Shown here: positions 1-7,982 of the stretch, piece by piece
Position numbering within the stretch: the stretch's first letter is position 1
Layout: every line of letters begins with the position of its first letter
Source: JANOBJ01 sp031411575
GTDB lineage: Bacteria > Pseudomonadota > Gammaproteobacteria > Burkholderiales > Burkholderiaceae_C
Direction of reading: 5' to 3'
Assembly: GCA_031411575.1 (NCBI GenBank)
Contig: JANOBJ010000239.1
Span: 1 to 8,498 of the forward strand
Length of the DNA stretch: 8,498 nucleotides
Notes under the pieces: model-generated
What the model was told of the DNA's origin: nothing
What the model saw: only the letters and a program-made list of their open reading frames with translations
Database searches by the model: none
Program-made: the position numbers and the translations under genes

Positions 1-685
1 CCACCCGGCTCTTGAGCCAGGCGAAGCGTTCCCACTCGCGGCCGTGGGCCTGGAAATAATCTTCCAGCGCCCCCAGCGAAGCAACCGGCGGCCCCGAGTT
101 GCCGTTCGGCCGCAGCGCCAGGTCGACGCGGAACACGAAGCCGTGCTCGGTGGTGTCGCCAATCAGGCTGTAAATCTGTTTGACGGCCTTGCCAAAGTAC
201 TCGTGGTTGGAAATACGGCCCCGGCCATCGGCCAGGCCCGCCGTCTCCCCGTCCTCGTCGTACACGTAGATCAGGTCGATGTCGCTGGAGACATTGAGCT
301 CGCGCGCGCCGAACTTGCCCATGCCGACGACCCAGAGTTCGGCGCGCTGGCCATCGGCCCGCAGCGGGGCGCCATGGCGCGCATCGAGCTCGCGCTGGGC
401 ATCGGTGCAGGCGGCGTCCAGCGCCAACTCGGCCAGGTCGGTGACGGCGCGGGTGATGACGGCCAGCGGCGCCTGCTGGTCGCAGTCCAGCGTGATCAGC
501 CGCTCCATCAGCAGCTGGCGCAGGGTCCGCAAGGCCTCGCCGATGCCGGTGCCGCTGGCCCGCAGCGCGTCGTAGGCCTGCTGCAGGGAGGGCCATTCGG
601 GCGCGCCGTTGGCCAGCAGGGTCAACTGGCTGGCGTAACGCCGGCGCAGGCGCTGGGCAAAGCGGGAATGGCTGGAAAGCGGCAT
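1..685 (-). CDS. glnE: Bifunctional glutamine synthetase adenylyltransferase/adenylyl-removing enzyme GlnE, N-terminal part (runs off left edge)
   Basis: GlnE attaches AMP to, and removes it from, glutamine synthetase in the cytoplasm, following glutamine and PII signals. The reverse complement encodes 228 N-terminal residues. A helical N-terminal segment is followed by the nucleotidyltransferase signature GMGKFGARELNVSSDIDLI at residues 121-139, with the metal-binding pair D135/D137. A third conserved block, RVDLALRPNGNSGP, begins at residue 186 and includes D188. After it comes the family-typical QAHGREWERFAWLKSRV stretch. In E. coli this N-terminal half is the adenylyl-removing domain, so the adenylylating half and the regulatory C-terminus lie outside the window. 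The ATG at 685 was chosen because homology starts directly after it, but it has no visible Shine-Dalgarno sequence. An in-frame TTG at 716-718 would add 11 residues, and a TGA at 722-724 closes the frame above it. The gene is divergent from yhdP. Identification is firm; the start is uncertain. Confidence 0.95.
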   Translation of the reverse strand, partial: MPLSSHSRFAQRLRRRYASQLTLLANGAPEWPSLQQAYDALRASGTGIGEALRTLRQLLMERLITLDCDQQAPLAVITRAVTDLAELALDAACTDAQRELDARHGAPLRADGQRAELWVVGMGKFGARELNVSSDIDLIYVYDEDGETAGLADGRGRISNHEYFGKAVKQIYSLIGDTTEHGFVFRVDLALRPNGNSGPPVASLGALEDYFQAHGREWERFAWLKSRV

Positions 686-788
686 CGGCGGCGGGGACGC
701 TGGCGCTCCGTCTGACAAATCTTCACGGTTTTGCGCTGAACCCAGGGAACCTCTGCGGGTCATAATTCCTGATACATCCAAGGTCTCA
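686..788. promoter_or_regulatory. Divergent intergenic region between glnE and yhdP
   Basis: This is the only non-coding gap of any size in the window, so promoters for both glnE (leftward) and the yhdP cluster (rightward) should lie here. It is less GC-rich than its surroundings near 761-780. On the plus strand CATAAT at 761-766 matches the sigma-70 -10 consensus at five of six positions. The sequence about 17-18 bp upstream is a poor -35: TGAACC at 737-742 matches at only three positions. TTGCGC at 731-736 is too far away. No clear minus-strand promoter, palindromic operator or terminator hairpin was found. The promoter assignment is inferred from gene arrangement plus this one hexamer. Confidence 0.4.
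780..783 (+). promoter_or_regulatory. Ribosome binding site of yhdP
   Basis: AAGG lies five bases before the ATG at 789. It supports that start over the overlapping ATG at 793, which is in another frame and leads to no conserved protein. Confidence 0.55.
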
Positions 789-3700
789 ATGAATGACGTG
801 CCGTCACTCCCCTCACGCCGGTTAAGGGCATTCGCCACCGCCGCGCGATGGACGGCGGGACTGGTGCTGGCTGCCATCGTGCTGTTTGCCCTCGCGTGGG
901 GAGCGCTCCACGGGATCATTGTGCCGCGAATCGGCGAGTTCCGCCCGAGGATGGAAAATGCCGCCAGCCAGGTGCTCGGCGTGCCGGTGCGCATTGGCGC
1001 CGTGTCGGCCCAGTCGGTCGGTCTGATCCCTTCTTTCGAGCTGCGCGACGTGGCCCTGCTGGACCCGCAGGGGCGTGAAGCCCTGCGGCTGCCACGCGTC
1101 ACGGCCGCGCTGTCGCCACGCTCGCTCTGGAACCTGGGCTTCGAGCAACTGCACATCGAACGGCCCGAGCTGGACGTGCGGCGCACGCGCGACGGCAAGG
1201 TCTATGTTGGCGGGCTCGATTTTTCCGGCAATGCCGAAACCGACGGCCGCGCGGCCGACTGGTTCTTCTCGCAGACCGAGTTCGTGATTCAGGGCGGCAC
1301 GCTGCGCTGGACGGACGAACTGCGCGGTGCCGCGCCGCTGGGCCTCGCCGATGTCAATTTCGTGGCACGCAACGGCCTGCGCCGGCACGATCTGCGCATC
1401 GATGCCACGCCGCCAGCCGACTGGGGTGCCCGCTTCAGCCTGATGGCGCAGTTTCGCCAGCCGCTGCTGTCGCGGCGCAACGGCCAGTGGCAGGACTGGG
1501 ACGGTGAGCTGTACGGTGATTTTGCGCGGGTGGACGTGCTGCGGTTGCGCCAGTACGCCGAGCTGGGCATTGAAGTCAGCCGTGGCCGCGGCGCCGTGCG
1601 CGTCTGGGCCGACGTGAGCCGTGGCCAGCTGGTCAGCGGCCAGGCCGACGTGGCACTGGCCGATGTATCGGCCACGCTCGGCCCCAACCTGCAACCCCTG
1701 TCGCTGGAGTCGGTGTCGGGTCGCCTGGGCGGGCGGGCGCTGGCCGGCGGGTTCGAGTTTTCCACCACCGCACTGCAGTTCACCACCGCCGACGGCCTGC
1801 GCTGGCCCGGCGGCAACGTGTTTGTAAGCTACACCGGGGGCGAGGGCCGTGTCCAGGGCCAGGGTGAGTTGCGCGCAGACCGGCTCGATCTGGCCGCACT
1901 GGCCCAGATCGGCAACCGCCTGCCGATCGGCACCGCCACACATGCCGCGCTCACCGCGTATGCGCCGCAGGGGTTGGTGGAGAAAGTGCAGATGCGCTGG
2001 ACCGGCCCCAGCGGCGCGTTGTCGACGTTCGAAGCCAAAGGCCGAGTGACGCAGCTGGTGCTGTCGGCGCAACCGGCGGTTGCCACCACCGCCACGTCAG
2101 CGACAGCACCACCGCACGCGGTTCCGGGCATACCGGGCGTTCGCGGCGCGACGGTGGACTTTGACCTGACGCAGGCCGGCGGCAAGGCCAAGCTGGCGCT
2201 GGACAACGGTGCACTCGACGTGCCGGGGGTGTTCCAGGACCGGGTGGTGCCGTTCGGGCGGCTGTCGGCGGACCTGCAGTGGCAACGCGAGGGCGAGCGC
2301 ATCAACGCGCAGCTGTCCAACCTGCGGTTTGCCAACGCCGATACCGAAGGCGAGGCCCAGGCGAAATGGCGTACCAGCGATCCGGCCACGTCTACCAGCC
2401 GGTCGCGCTTTCCCGGCGTGCTCGAGTTGACCGGCACACTCAGCCGCGCCAATGGGGCGCAGGTTCACCGCTATTTGCCGCTCAGCCTGCCGCCCACGGT
2501 GCGCGCCTATGTGCGCGACGCGGTGCAACAGGGCAGCCTCACGGGCGTGAAGTTCGCTGTGCGGGGCGACTTGTACGACATGCCGTTTGCCGATTCCAGG
2601 CGCGGCGAATTCCGCGTCTCGGCCCAGCTACAGGATGTCGATTTTGCCTATGTGCCGCGCAGCCTCGGCCCAACTGACACCACCTTGTCGTGGCCCGCGC
2701 TGACCGCCTTGTCCGGGGAACTGGTGTTTGACCGCACCGCCATGCACCTGACGGGCGTGACGGCGCGGCTCGGGGCTGCGTCGAGCGTTCAGGTCAGCAA
2801 GGCCGAAGCGCACATTGCCAACTTCGCACAATCCACCACCGTGGTTGTAACGGCCGATGCGCGCGGACCGCTGACCGACATGCTGGCCACGGTGGGGTCG
2901 TCGCCACTCGACCGGCTGACCGGTCAGGCGCTGGGCAAGGCCACCGGTACCGGAAACGCCGATCTGCGGCTGCGGCTGAGTCTGCCGCTGTTTGCGATCG
3001 ACAAGTCGCGGGTGCAGGGCAGCGTCACGCTGGCGGGCAACGATGTGCAGTTTTCGCCCGCCACGCCGCTGCTGGCGGCCGCGCGGGGCGTAGTCACGTT
3101 CTCCGAAACGGGGTTTGCGGTGGCGGGCGCGCAGGCGCGTCTGCTCGGCGGCGAGGTCCGACTGGAAGGCGGCTCGCGCAAGCCGGGCAGCGGCCCCGGC
3201 ACCGAGGCCGAGGCGGCGACCGTGCTGCGCGCGCGCGGCACCGCGACGGCCGAGGGCCTGCGCCAGGCGCGCGACCTGGGGTTTGTGTCACGGCTGGCCC
3301 AGTACGCGTCGGGCAGTGCAGCCTATGCCGCGGTGCTGGCGTTTCGCGGCGGCTATCCCGAAATCACGGTCACCTCCACGCTGGAAGGCATGGCGCTCAG
3401 CTTGCCGGCGCCGCTGGGCAAGGCGGCCGAGACGGCGCTGGCGCTGAAGGTGGAGAACACGCTGGTGGGCCAGCCCTCGTCCGCTGCGCCAGCCGGCCGT
3501 GCGCAGCAGGACCAGCTGCGGGTGGATGTGGGCCGGGTGCTGTCGATCGCCTATGTGCGCGATGTGTCGGGGCCGGAGCCACGTGTGCTGCGCGGCGGCA
3601 TCGGTGTCGGGCTGCCGGCCGGGCAGACCACCTACGTACCCGACGAGGGCGTGCTGGCCCAGATCGACCTGCCGGTGGTGGATCTGGATGCCTGGGAAAA

Positions 3701-5054
3701 GGTGCTGTCCCGGGCGGCCGGCACGTCGGTGGCCACGGCTGCGGTAACCCCATCCCCATCCCCATCCCCGTCCCCGTCCCCGTCCCCTCCATCCTCCCCG
3801 CCCGCAGCCGATGCGGCGGCGCGCGCACCGGATGCGACGGCCGGGTACAGCTACCTGCCCACCACGCTGTCGGTCCGCGCGCGCGAGCTGCTGGTTGACG
3901 GCCGCAAGCTCAACAACGTGGTGGTGGGCGGCTCGCGCGAAGGCCTGACCTGGCGCGCCAACCTGGACGCCACCGAGCTCAACGGCTATGTCGAGTACCG
4001 CCAGCCCTCGGGCGCGGGTGCCGGTCGCGTCTACGCGCGGCTGGCGCGGCTGAACATCACGCCCAGCGCCGCCAGCGACGTGGAAGCGCTGCTGGACGAG
4101 CAGCCCGGCAACATACCTGCGCTCGATATCGTGGTGGAAGACTTCGAACTGCGCGGCAAGAAGCTCGGCCGCGTGGAGATTGATGCCATCAACCGCGGCG
4201 CGGCAACCGTCGCGCGCGAAGGCGGTGTGCGTGAATGGCGCCTGAACAAGCTCAACGTGACCCTGCCCGAAGCGGTGTTCACCGCGCAGGGCAACTGGGC
4301 GGCCGTCACTGCGCAGGCCTTGCCGACCGGTGCGCCGCGAGCGCCGCGCAGCCCGACCGAGCGACGCCGCACAGTGATGAACTTCAAGCTCGACATTGCC
4401 GACTCGGGCGCCCTGCTGACGCGCTTCGGCATGAAGGATGTGGTGCGCCGGGGCAAGGGCGTGATGGCCGGCCAGGTCGGCTGGAGCGGCTCGCCCCTGT
4501 CGTTTGACTACCCGTCGATGACCGGGCAATTCAACGTGGCCATTGAAGGCGGACAGTTCCTCAAGGCAGACCCCGGCATTGCCAAGCTGCTGGGCGTGCT
4601 GAGCTTGCAGTCGCTGCCGAGGCGCCTCTCGCTGGATTTTCGCGATGTGTTCACCGAGGGCTTCGCGTTTGATTTCGTGCGCGGCGACGTTCGCATCGAG
4701 CAAGGCGTTGCCATCACCAACAACCTGCAGATGACGGGCGTGAACGCCGCCGTGCTGATGGACGGGCGTGCCGACATCGCGCGGGAAACCCAGGACCTGC
4801 GGGTCGTGGTGGTGCCCGAGATCAACGCGGGCACCGCCTCGCTGGTGGCGGCCGCGATCAACCCGGCCATTGGTCTGGGCACCTTTCTCGCGCAGATGTT
4901 CCTGCGCCGCCCGCTGATGGAGGCCGCCACGCAGGAGTTCCACATCGACGGCACCTGGGTCGACCCCAGGATCACGCGCGTGGACCGCCGCAACCGGAGC
5001 GGGGCGCTCAGCCCCGGCAGCGGGGGCGAGCAACCGGGCGGGGTGCGGCAATGA
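789..5054 (+). CDS. yhdP: YhdP family AsmA-like envelope protein (intermembrane phospholipid transport)
   Basis: The product is a 1421-residue protein of the YhdP/AsmA-like group. In E. coli, YhdP, TamB and YdbH act redundantly in moving phospholipid from the inner to the outer membrane. A short Arg-rich cytoplasmic tail (1-20) precedes one membrane segment at about 21-40, followed by a long periplasmic part dominated by beta-strand-like repeats. The C-terminal block is the clearest family mark: from about residue 1197 it carries MNFKLDIADSGALLTRFG, then LSLQSLPRRLSLDFRD at 1271-1286, then the VVVPEINAG and NPAIGLGTFLAQ stretches, ending near HIDGTWVDPRI. It is about 155 residues longer than E. 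coli YhdP (1266). A proline/serine linker at about 987-1005, encoded by a hexanucleotide repeat, and other loops account for some of the extra length. The start has an AAGG ribosome site. The stop overlaps the next gene's ATG, indicating coupling. Family assignment is firm; the transport role is inferred from E. coli. Confidence 0.9.
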   Translation: MNDVPSLPSRRLRAFATAARWTAGLVLAAIVLFALAWGALHGIIVPRIGEFRPRMENAASQVLGVPVRIGAVSAQSVGLIPSFELRDVALLDPQGREALRLPRVTAALSPRSLWNLGFEQLHIERPELDVRRTRDGKVYVGGLDFSGNAETDGRAADWFFSQTEFVIQGGTLRWTDELRGAAPLGLADVNFVARNGLRRHDLRIDATPPADWGARFSLMAQFRQPLLSRRNGQWQDWDGELYGDFARVDVLRLRQYAELGIEVSRGRGAVRVWADVSRGQLVSGQADVALADVSATLGPNLQPLSLESVSGRLGGRALAGGFEFSTTALQFTTADGLRWPGGNVFVSYTGGEGRVQGQGELRADRLDLAALAQIGNRLPIGTATHAALTAYAPQGLVEKVQMRWTGPSGALSTFEAKGRVTQLVLSAQPAVATTATSATAPPHAVPGIPGVRGATVDFDLTQAGGKAKLALDNGALDVPGVFQDRVVPFGRLSADLQWQREGERINAQLSNLRFANADTEGEAQAKWRTSDPATSTSRSRFPGVLELTGTLSRANGAQVHRYLPLSLPPTVRAYVRDAVQQGSLTGVKFAVRGDLYDMPFADSRRGEFRVSAQLQDVDFAYVPRSLGPTDTTLSWPALTALSGELVFDRTAMHLTGVTARLGAASSVQVSKAEAHIANFAQSTTVVVTADARGPLTDMLATVGSSPLDRLTGQALGKATGTGNADLRLRLSLPLFAIDKSRVQGSVTLAGNDVQFSPATPLLAAARGVVTFSETGFAVAGAQARLLGGEVRLEGGSRKPGSGPGTEAEAATVLRARGTATAEGLRQARDLGFVSRLAQYASGSAAYAAVLAFRGGYPEITVTSTLEGMALSLPAPLGKAAETALALKVENTLVGQPSSAAPAGRAQQDQLRVDVGRVLSIAYVRDVSGPEPRVLRGGIGVGLPAGQTTYVPDEGVLAQIDLPVVDLDAWEKVLSRAAGTSVATAAVTPSPSPSPSPSPSPPSSPPAADAAARAPDATAGYSYLPTTLSVRARELLVDGRKLNNVVVGGSREGLTWRANLDATELNGYVEYRQPSGAGAGRVYARLARLNITPSAASDVEALLDEQPGNIPALDIVVEDFELRGKKLGRVEIDAINRGAATVAREGGVREWRLNKLNVTLPEAVFTAQGNWAAVTAQALPTGAPRAPRSPTERRRTVMNFKLDIADSGALLTRFGMKDVVRRGKGVMAGQVGWSGSPLSFDYPSMTGQFNVAIEGGQFLKADPGIAKLLGVLSLQSLPRRLSLDFRDVFTEGFAFDFVRGDVRIEQGVAITNNLQMTGVNAAVLMDGRADIARETQDLRVVVVPEINAGTASLVAAAINPAIGLGTFLAQMFLRRPLMEAATQEFHIDGTWVDPRITRVDRRNRSGALSPGSGGEQPGGVRQ
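3748..3787 (+). repeat. In-frame hexanucleotide tandem repeat (CCCCAT x3, CCCCGT x3) inside yhdP
   Basis: Six direct copies of CCCCRT run from 3748 to 3783, followed by a further CCCC. The first three copies are CCCCAT and the last three CCCCGT. They encode six Pro-Ser dipeptides starting at residue 988, followed by a further Pro/Ser-rich then Ala-rich stretch up to about residue 1016. Because the unit is six bases, gain or loss of a copy keeps the frame and only changes linker length. Confidence 0.9.
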
Positions 5055-5911
5055 AGCTGGCGGCGATCCAGATGGTCTCGGGCACCGACCTGCAACGCAA
5101 CCTCGACCGCGCGCATGCCCTGCTGGCCGAGGCGGCCCAAGCGGGTGCCGAGCTGGCGGCGCTGCCCGAATACTTCTGCCTGCTGGGCCAGCGCGACACC
5201 GACAAGCTGGCAATTCAGGAGCCGTTTGGCGACGGTCCGATCCAGCGCTTCCTGGCCGATGCGGCGCGCGAACTCGGGCTCTGGATCGTGGGCGGCACCT
5301 TGCCGGTCGCCTTGCCGGTGGTGCACAGCACAGTGCCAGGCAAAGCGCAAAGCCAGGGGCCTGAGGTGGGTCGCGTGCGCAACAGCTCGCTGGTGTTTGC
5401 GCCCACCGGCGCGTGCGTGGCGCGCTACGACAAGCTGCACCTGTTCTGGTTTGACAACGGGCGCGAGCGCTTCGATGAGTCGCGCGTGCTGGAGCGGGGC
5501 AGCGAGCCGGTGCTGCTGGAGCTGCCCTCGCGCGACGGCCACACCTGGCGCTTGGGCCTGAGCATCTGCTACGACCTGCGCTTTCCCGAGCTGTATCGCC
5601 ACTACGCGGCGCGCGGGGCCGACCTGCTGCTGGTGCCGAGCGCGTTCACCCACACCACCGGCCAGGCGCACTGGGAGGTCTTGCTGCGCGCGCGCGCGGT
5701 GGAAAACCTCGCCTACGTGCTGGCGCCGGCGCAGGGTGGCGTGCACGAGAACGGCCGCCGCACCTGGGGCCATTCGATGCTGGTCGACCCGTGGGGCCAG
5801 GTGCTGGCGCAGCGTGCCGAAGGCGAGGGGGTGGTGCTGGGCGAGGCTAATGCGCAGCAACTGGGCGTGCACCGCGCTCAGCTGCCGGCGCTGGAGCACC
5901 GGTTCCTGTGA
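5051..5911 (+). CDS. Carbon-nitrogen hydrolase of the nitrilase superfamily, Nit1-like amidase
   Basis: The product is a 286-residue cytoplasmic amidase. The Glu-Lys-Cys catalytic triad is visible: E40 in LPEYF, K128 in YDKLHLF and C173 in SICYDLRFPELY. Downstream, HWEVLLRARAVENLAYV and HENGRRTWGHSMLVDPWG match the Nit1/NitFhit branch. In that branch the known activity is hydrolysis of deaminated glutathione to 2-oxoglutarate and Cys-Gly, a metabolite-repair step; the related Nit2 omega-amidases hydrolyse 2-oxoglutaramate. Substrate cannot be decided from sequence alone, so a symbol is withheld. Residues about 86-108, between GGTLP and RNSSLVF, form a loop that looks longer than the family norm. 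The ATG sits inside the yhdP stop (ATGA), with no strong ribosome site of its own, and the C-terminal stop overlaps the kinase start. Both overlaps point to translational coupling in one operon. Confidence 0.9.
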   Translation: MKLAAIQMVSGTDLQRNLDRAHALLAEAAQAGAELAALPEYFCLLGQRDTDKLAIQEPFGDGPIQRFLADAARELGLWIVGGTLPVALPVVHSTVPGKAQSQGPEVGRVRNSSLVFAPTGACVARYDKLHLFWFDNGRERFDESRVLERGSEPVLLELPSRDGHTWRLGLSICYDLRFPELYRHYAARGADLLLVPSAFTHTTGQAHWEVLLRARAVENLAYVLAPAQGGVHENGRRTWGHSMLVDPWGQVLAQRAEGEGVVLGEANAQQLGVHRAQLPALEHRFL

Positions 5912-7962
5912 CGCTGGCAGAGCGGCCGCTGATCCGCCGGCTGGCGTCGGTGTGGCGACGCTGGTCGCTCTGGGCACTGCTGGGCGTGCTGGTGGTGGCG
6001 TTGCTGGTCACGCTGGTGTGGCTGGCCGGCCGATACGAAGCGAGCCAGGTGCAGGCCCGGCTCGACCGGGACACGGCCGAGGCCGTGGGCGACATCCGTT
6101 CCGGCCTGACCCGCAATGTGCAGAGCCTGCAGGCCCTGCAGGCCGGCAACCCGAGCCCTGGCTCGTGGGTGTTTGACGCCGCGCCCATGCTGCGCGAACA
6201 CCACGAGTGGCTGCGCCTCGAATGGCGCGACAGCGCGATGGGCATCCTGGCCCACGCCGACACGCCGTTCAGCGCGCCGGTGTTTGAGCGGATGGGCCGC
6301 GACAGTGCGCAAACGGATGTGGCGCTGGCCTGCGCCATGGCCCGGCGCTTCAGCGGCCCGGCCTACTCGACCAGCTATTTCCTGCCGCAGGGCGAGGGCA
6401 CGGGCATCGAGGTCATGGACCTGTGCCTGCCGCTGGTCACGTCGGGCCGCGCCACGGGGTACCTGGTGGCCACCTACTCCCTGCCGGAAATCCTGACCGA
6501 CCTGGTGAACCGCCAGCTCACCCGCAGCCAGGAGATCTCGTTCACCGAAGCCGATGGTACGCGGCTGGCCCTGCATGGCTCGGCCCAGCGCGGCAGCCGC
6601 GTGTTCAGTTCGCAGCAACTGCTGGATTTGCCGGGCAACACGCTGGTGCTGCGCATGGACAGCCGGCACAGCGCGCCCAACCTGTTTCCCAATGTGCTGA
6701 CCGCGCTGGTGACGGCCATGTCGATCGCGCTGGTGACGGTGCTGGTGCTGCTGGTCAAGGACACGCGGCGCCGGCTGCGCGCCGAGCGCGGCCTGGCCGA
6801 GGCGCTGGCGTTTCGCAAGGCGATGGAGGATTCGCTGGTGACGGGGCTGCGCGCGCGCGACCTGCAGGGCCGCATCACCTACGTCAACCCGGCGTTCTGC
6901 CAGATGGTGGGTTTTACGCCCGACGAACTGCTGGGCCACGACACGCCGGCCCCGTACTGGCCGCCCGAGCTGGCGAGCGAGTACCAGCAGCGCCAGGCGG
7001 TGCGGCTGGCCGGGCATTTGCCGCCGCGCGAAGGGTTCGAATCGGTCTTCATGCGCAAGGACGGCTCGCAGTTTCCGGTGCTGATCATCGAGGCGCCGCT
7101 GATCAATGCGCAGAGCGTGCAGACCGGCTGGATGAGTGCTTTCCTCGACATCAGCGAGCAGCGCCGCGTGGAAGAAATGTCGCGCGCCTCGCAGGAGCGG
7201 CTGCAGGCCACCGCCCGGCTGGCCACGGTGGGCGAGATGGCCTCACTGCTGAGCCACGAGCTCAACCAGCCGCTGGCCGCGATCTCCAGCTACGCCACCG
7301 GCTCGATGAACCTGCTGCAGGGCGGCCAGGACTCGCCCGAGCTGGCGGTGCAGGACATCCAGCTGGCGATGCGCCGCATTGCCGAGCAGGCCGAGCGCGC
7401 CGGCAAGGTGATCAAGAGCGTGCACGACTTCGTGCGGCGGCGCGACCAGGCGCGCGAGGCCGTGCCGCCCCAGGCCCTGCTGGACGCGGTGCTGCCGCTG
7501 GTGAGCCTGCAGGCACGCAAGCTGGCGGTGCGGGTGCAGCTGCGCGTGCAGGACGATCTGCCCGCCGTGCTGTGCGACCGCACCATGGTCGAGCAGGTGC
7601 TGCTGAACCTGGCGCGCAACGCCATGCAGGCGATGGACCGGCTGCCGCTGCATGAACGCGTGCTGACCATCGAGGCGCGCCGCGCCGCGTCGAGCGAGCG
7701 GCACCGCTGGCTGGAGTTCGCGGTGTCCGACGTCGGCCCGGGCATTGCGCCCGAGGTGGCGCAGCAGCTGTTCACGCCGTTCTTCACCACCAAGGTCGAG
7801 GGCATGGGGCTTGGCCTGAGCCTGTGCCGCACGGTGGTCGAGCAGCATGGCGGCTACTTGGGGTTTGAGCCCAACCAGCCGCGCGGCACGATCTTCCGCT
7901 TCACGCTGCCGCTGGAGGCACTGGCAACGCCCGCGCCGTCGCCCGCGGTGACCACGCATTAA
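5908..7962 (+). CDS. Membrane-bound PAS-domain sensor histidine kinase, DctS-like
   Basis: This 684-residue protein autophosphorylates on histidine and should pass the phosphate to the regulator encoded next door. Order of parts: a membrane segment at about 19-41; an extracytoplasmic sensor region at about 43-260; a second membrane segment at about 262-285; a short linker; a PAS domain at about 302-420 (ITYVNPAFCQMVGFTPDELLG); a HisKA H-box with phospho-acceptor H450 in SHELNQPLAAI; and an HATPase domain with N571 in the N-box, DVGPGI at 608-613, FTPFFTTK, and GMGLGLSL from 632. Length, topology and the H-box resemble the DctS family of C4-dicarboxylate sensors, which pair with FixJ-type regulators. 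That ligand is inferred, not shown. The GTG start overlaps the amidase stop (GTGA) and has GGAG at 5893-5896, 11 bases upstream. Kinase identity is certain; the DctS assignment is moderate. Confidence 0.9.
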   Translation: MTLAERPLIRRLASVWRRWSLWALLGVLVVALLVTLVWLAGRYEASQVQARLDRDTAEAVGDIRSGLTRNVQSLQALQAGNPSPGSWVFDAAPMLREHHEWLRLEWRDSAMGILAHADTPFSAPVFERMGRDSAQTDVALACAMARRFSGPAYSTSYFLPQGEGTGIEVMDLCLPLVTSGRATGYLVATYSLPEILTDLVNRQLTRSQEISFTEADGTRLALHGSAQRGSRVFSSQQLLDLPGNTLVLRMDSRHSAPNLFPNVLTALVTAMSIALVTVLVLLVKDTRRRLRAERGLAEALAFRKAMEDSLVTGLRARDLQGRITYVNPAFCQMVGFTPDELLGHDTPAPYWPPELASEYQQRQAVRLAGHLPPREGFESVFMRKDGSQFPVLIIEAPLINAQSVQTGWMSAFLDISEQRRVEEMSRASQERLQATARLATVGEMASLLSHELNQPLAAISSYATGSMNLLQGGQDSPELAVQDIQLAMRRIAEQAERAGKVIKSVHDFVRRRDQAREAVPPQALLDAVLPLVSLQARKLAVRVQLRVQDDLPAVLCDRTMVEQVLLNLARNAMQAMDRLPLHERVLTIEARRAASSERHRWLEFAVSDVGPGIAPEVAQQLFTPFFTTKVEGMGLGLSLCRTVVEQHGGYLGFEPNQPRGTIFRFTLPLEALATPAPSPAVTTH

Positions 7963-7982
7963 GCTTGGCGCACAGGCCACCC

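Noticed and set aside
44..715. Plus-strand open frame of 223 codons opposite glnE
   Set aside because: The minus strand carries clear GlnE motifs (GMGKFG and SSDIDL). The plus frame is low-complexity Gln/Ala/Gly/Arg with no motif.
3288..5213. Long open frame on the minus strand (641 codons) antisense to yhdP
   Set aside because: It is opposite a well-recognised YhdP C-terminus. Its composition is dominated by His, Arg, Gly and Gln with no domain motif, as expected of a shadow frame in GC-rich DNA. The Gly-rich alternating stretch in it is just the complement of the CCCCRT repeat.
4508..5977. Minus-strand open frame of 489 codons across yhdP end and the amidase gene
   Set aside because: It runs antisense to the catalytic motifs of the amidase, crosses two real gene boundaries and has no recognisable domain, so it is a shadow frame.
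5878..7017. Minus-strand open frame of 379 codons opposite the kinase gene
   Set aside because: The plus strand encodes a complete kinase with all catalytic boxes. The antisense product is Arg/Gln/His-rich with no domain.
7963..7982. Possible terminator or regulatory site between kinase and regulator genes
   Set aside because: Only 20 bp, no inverted repeat and no T-run. It is simply a short operon spacer with a weak ribosome site.
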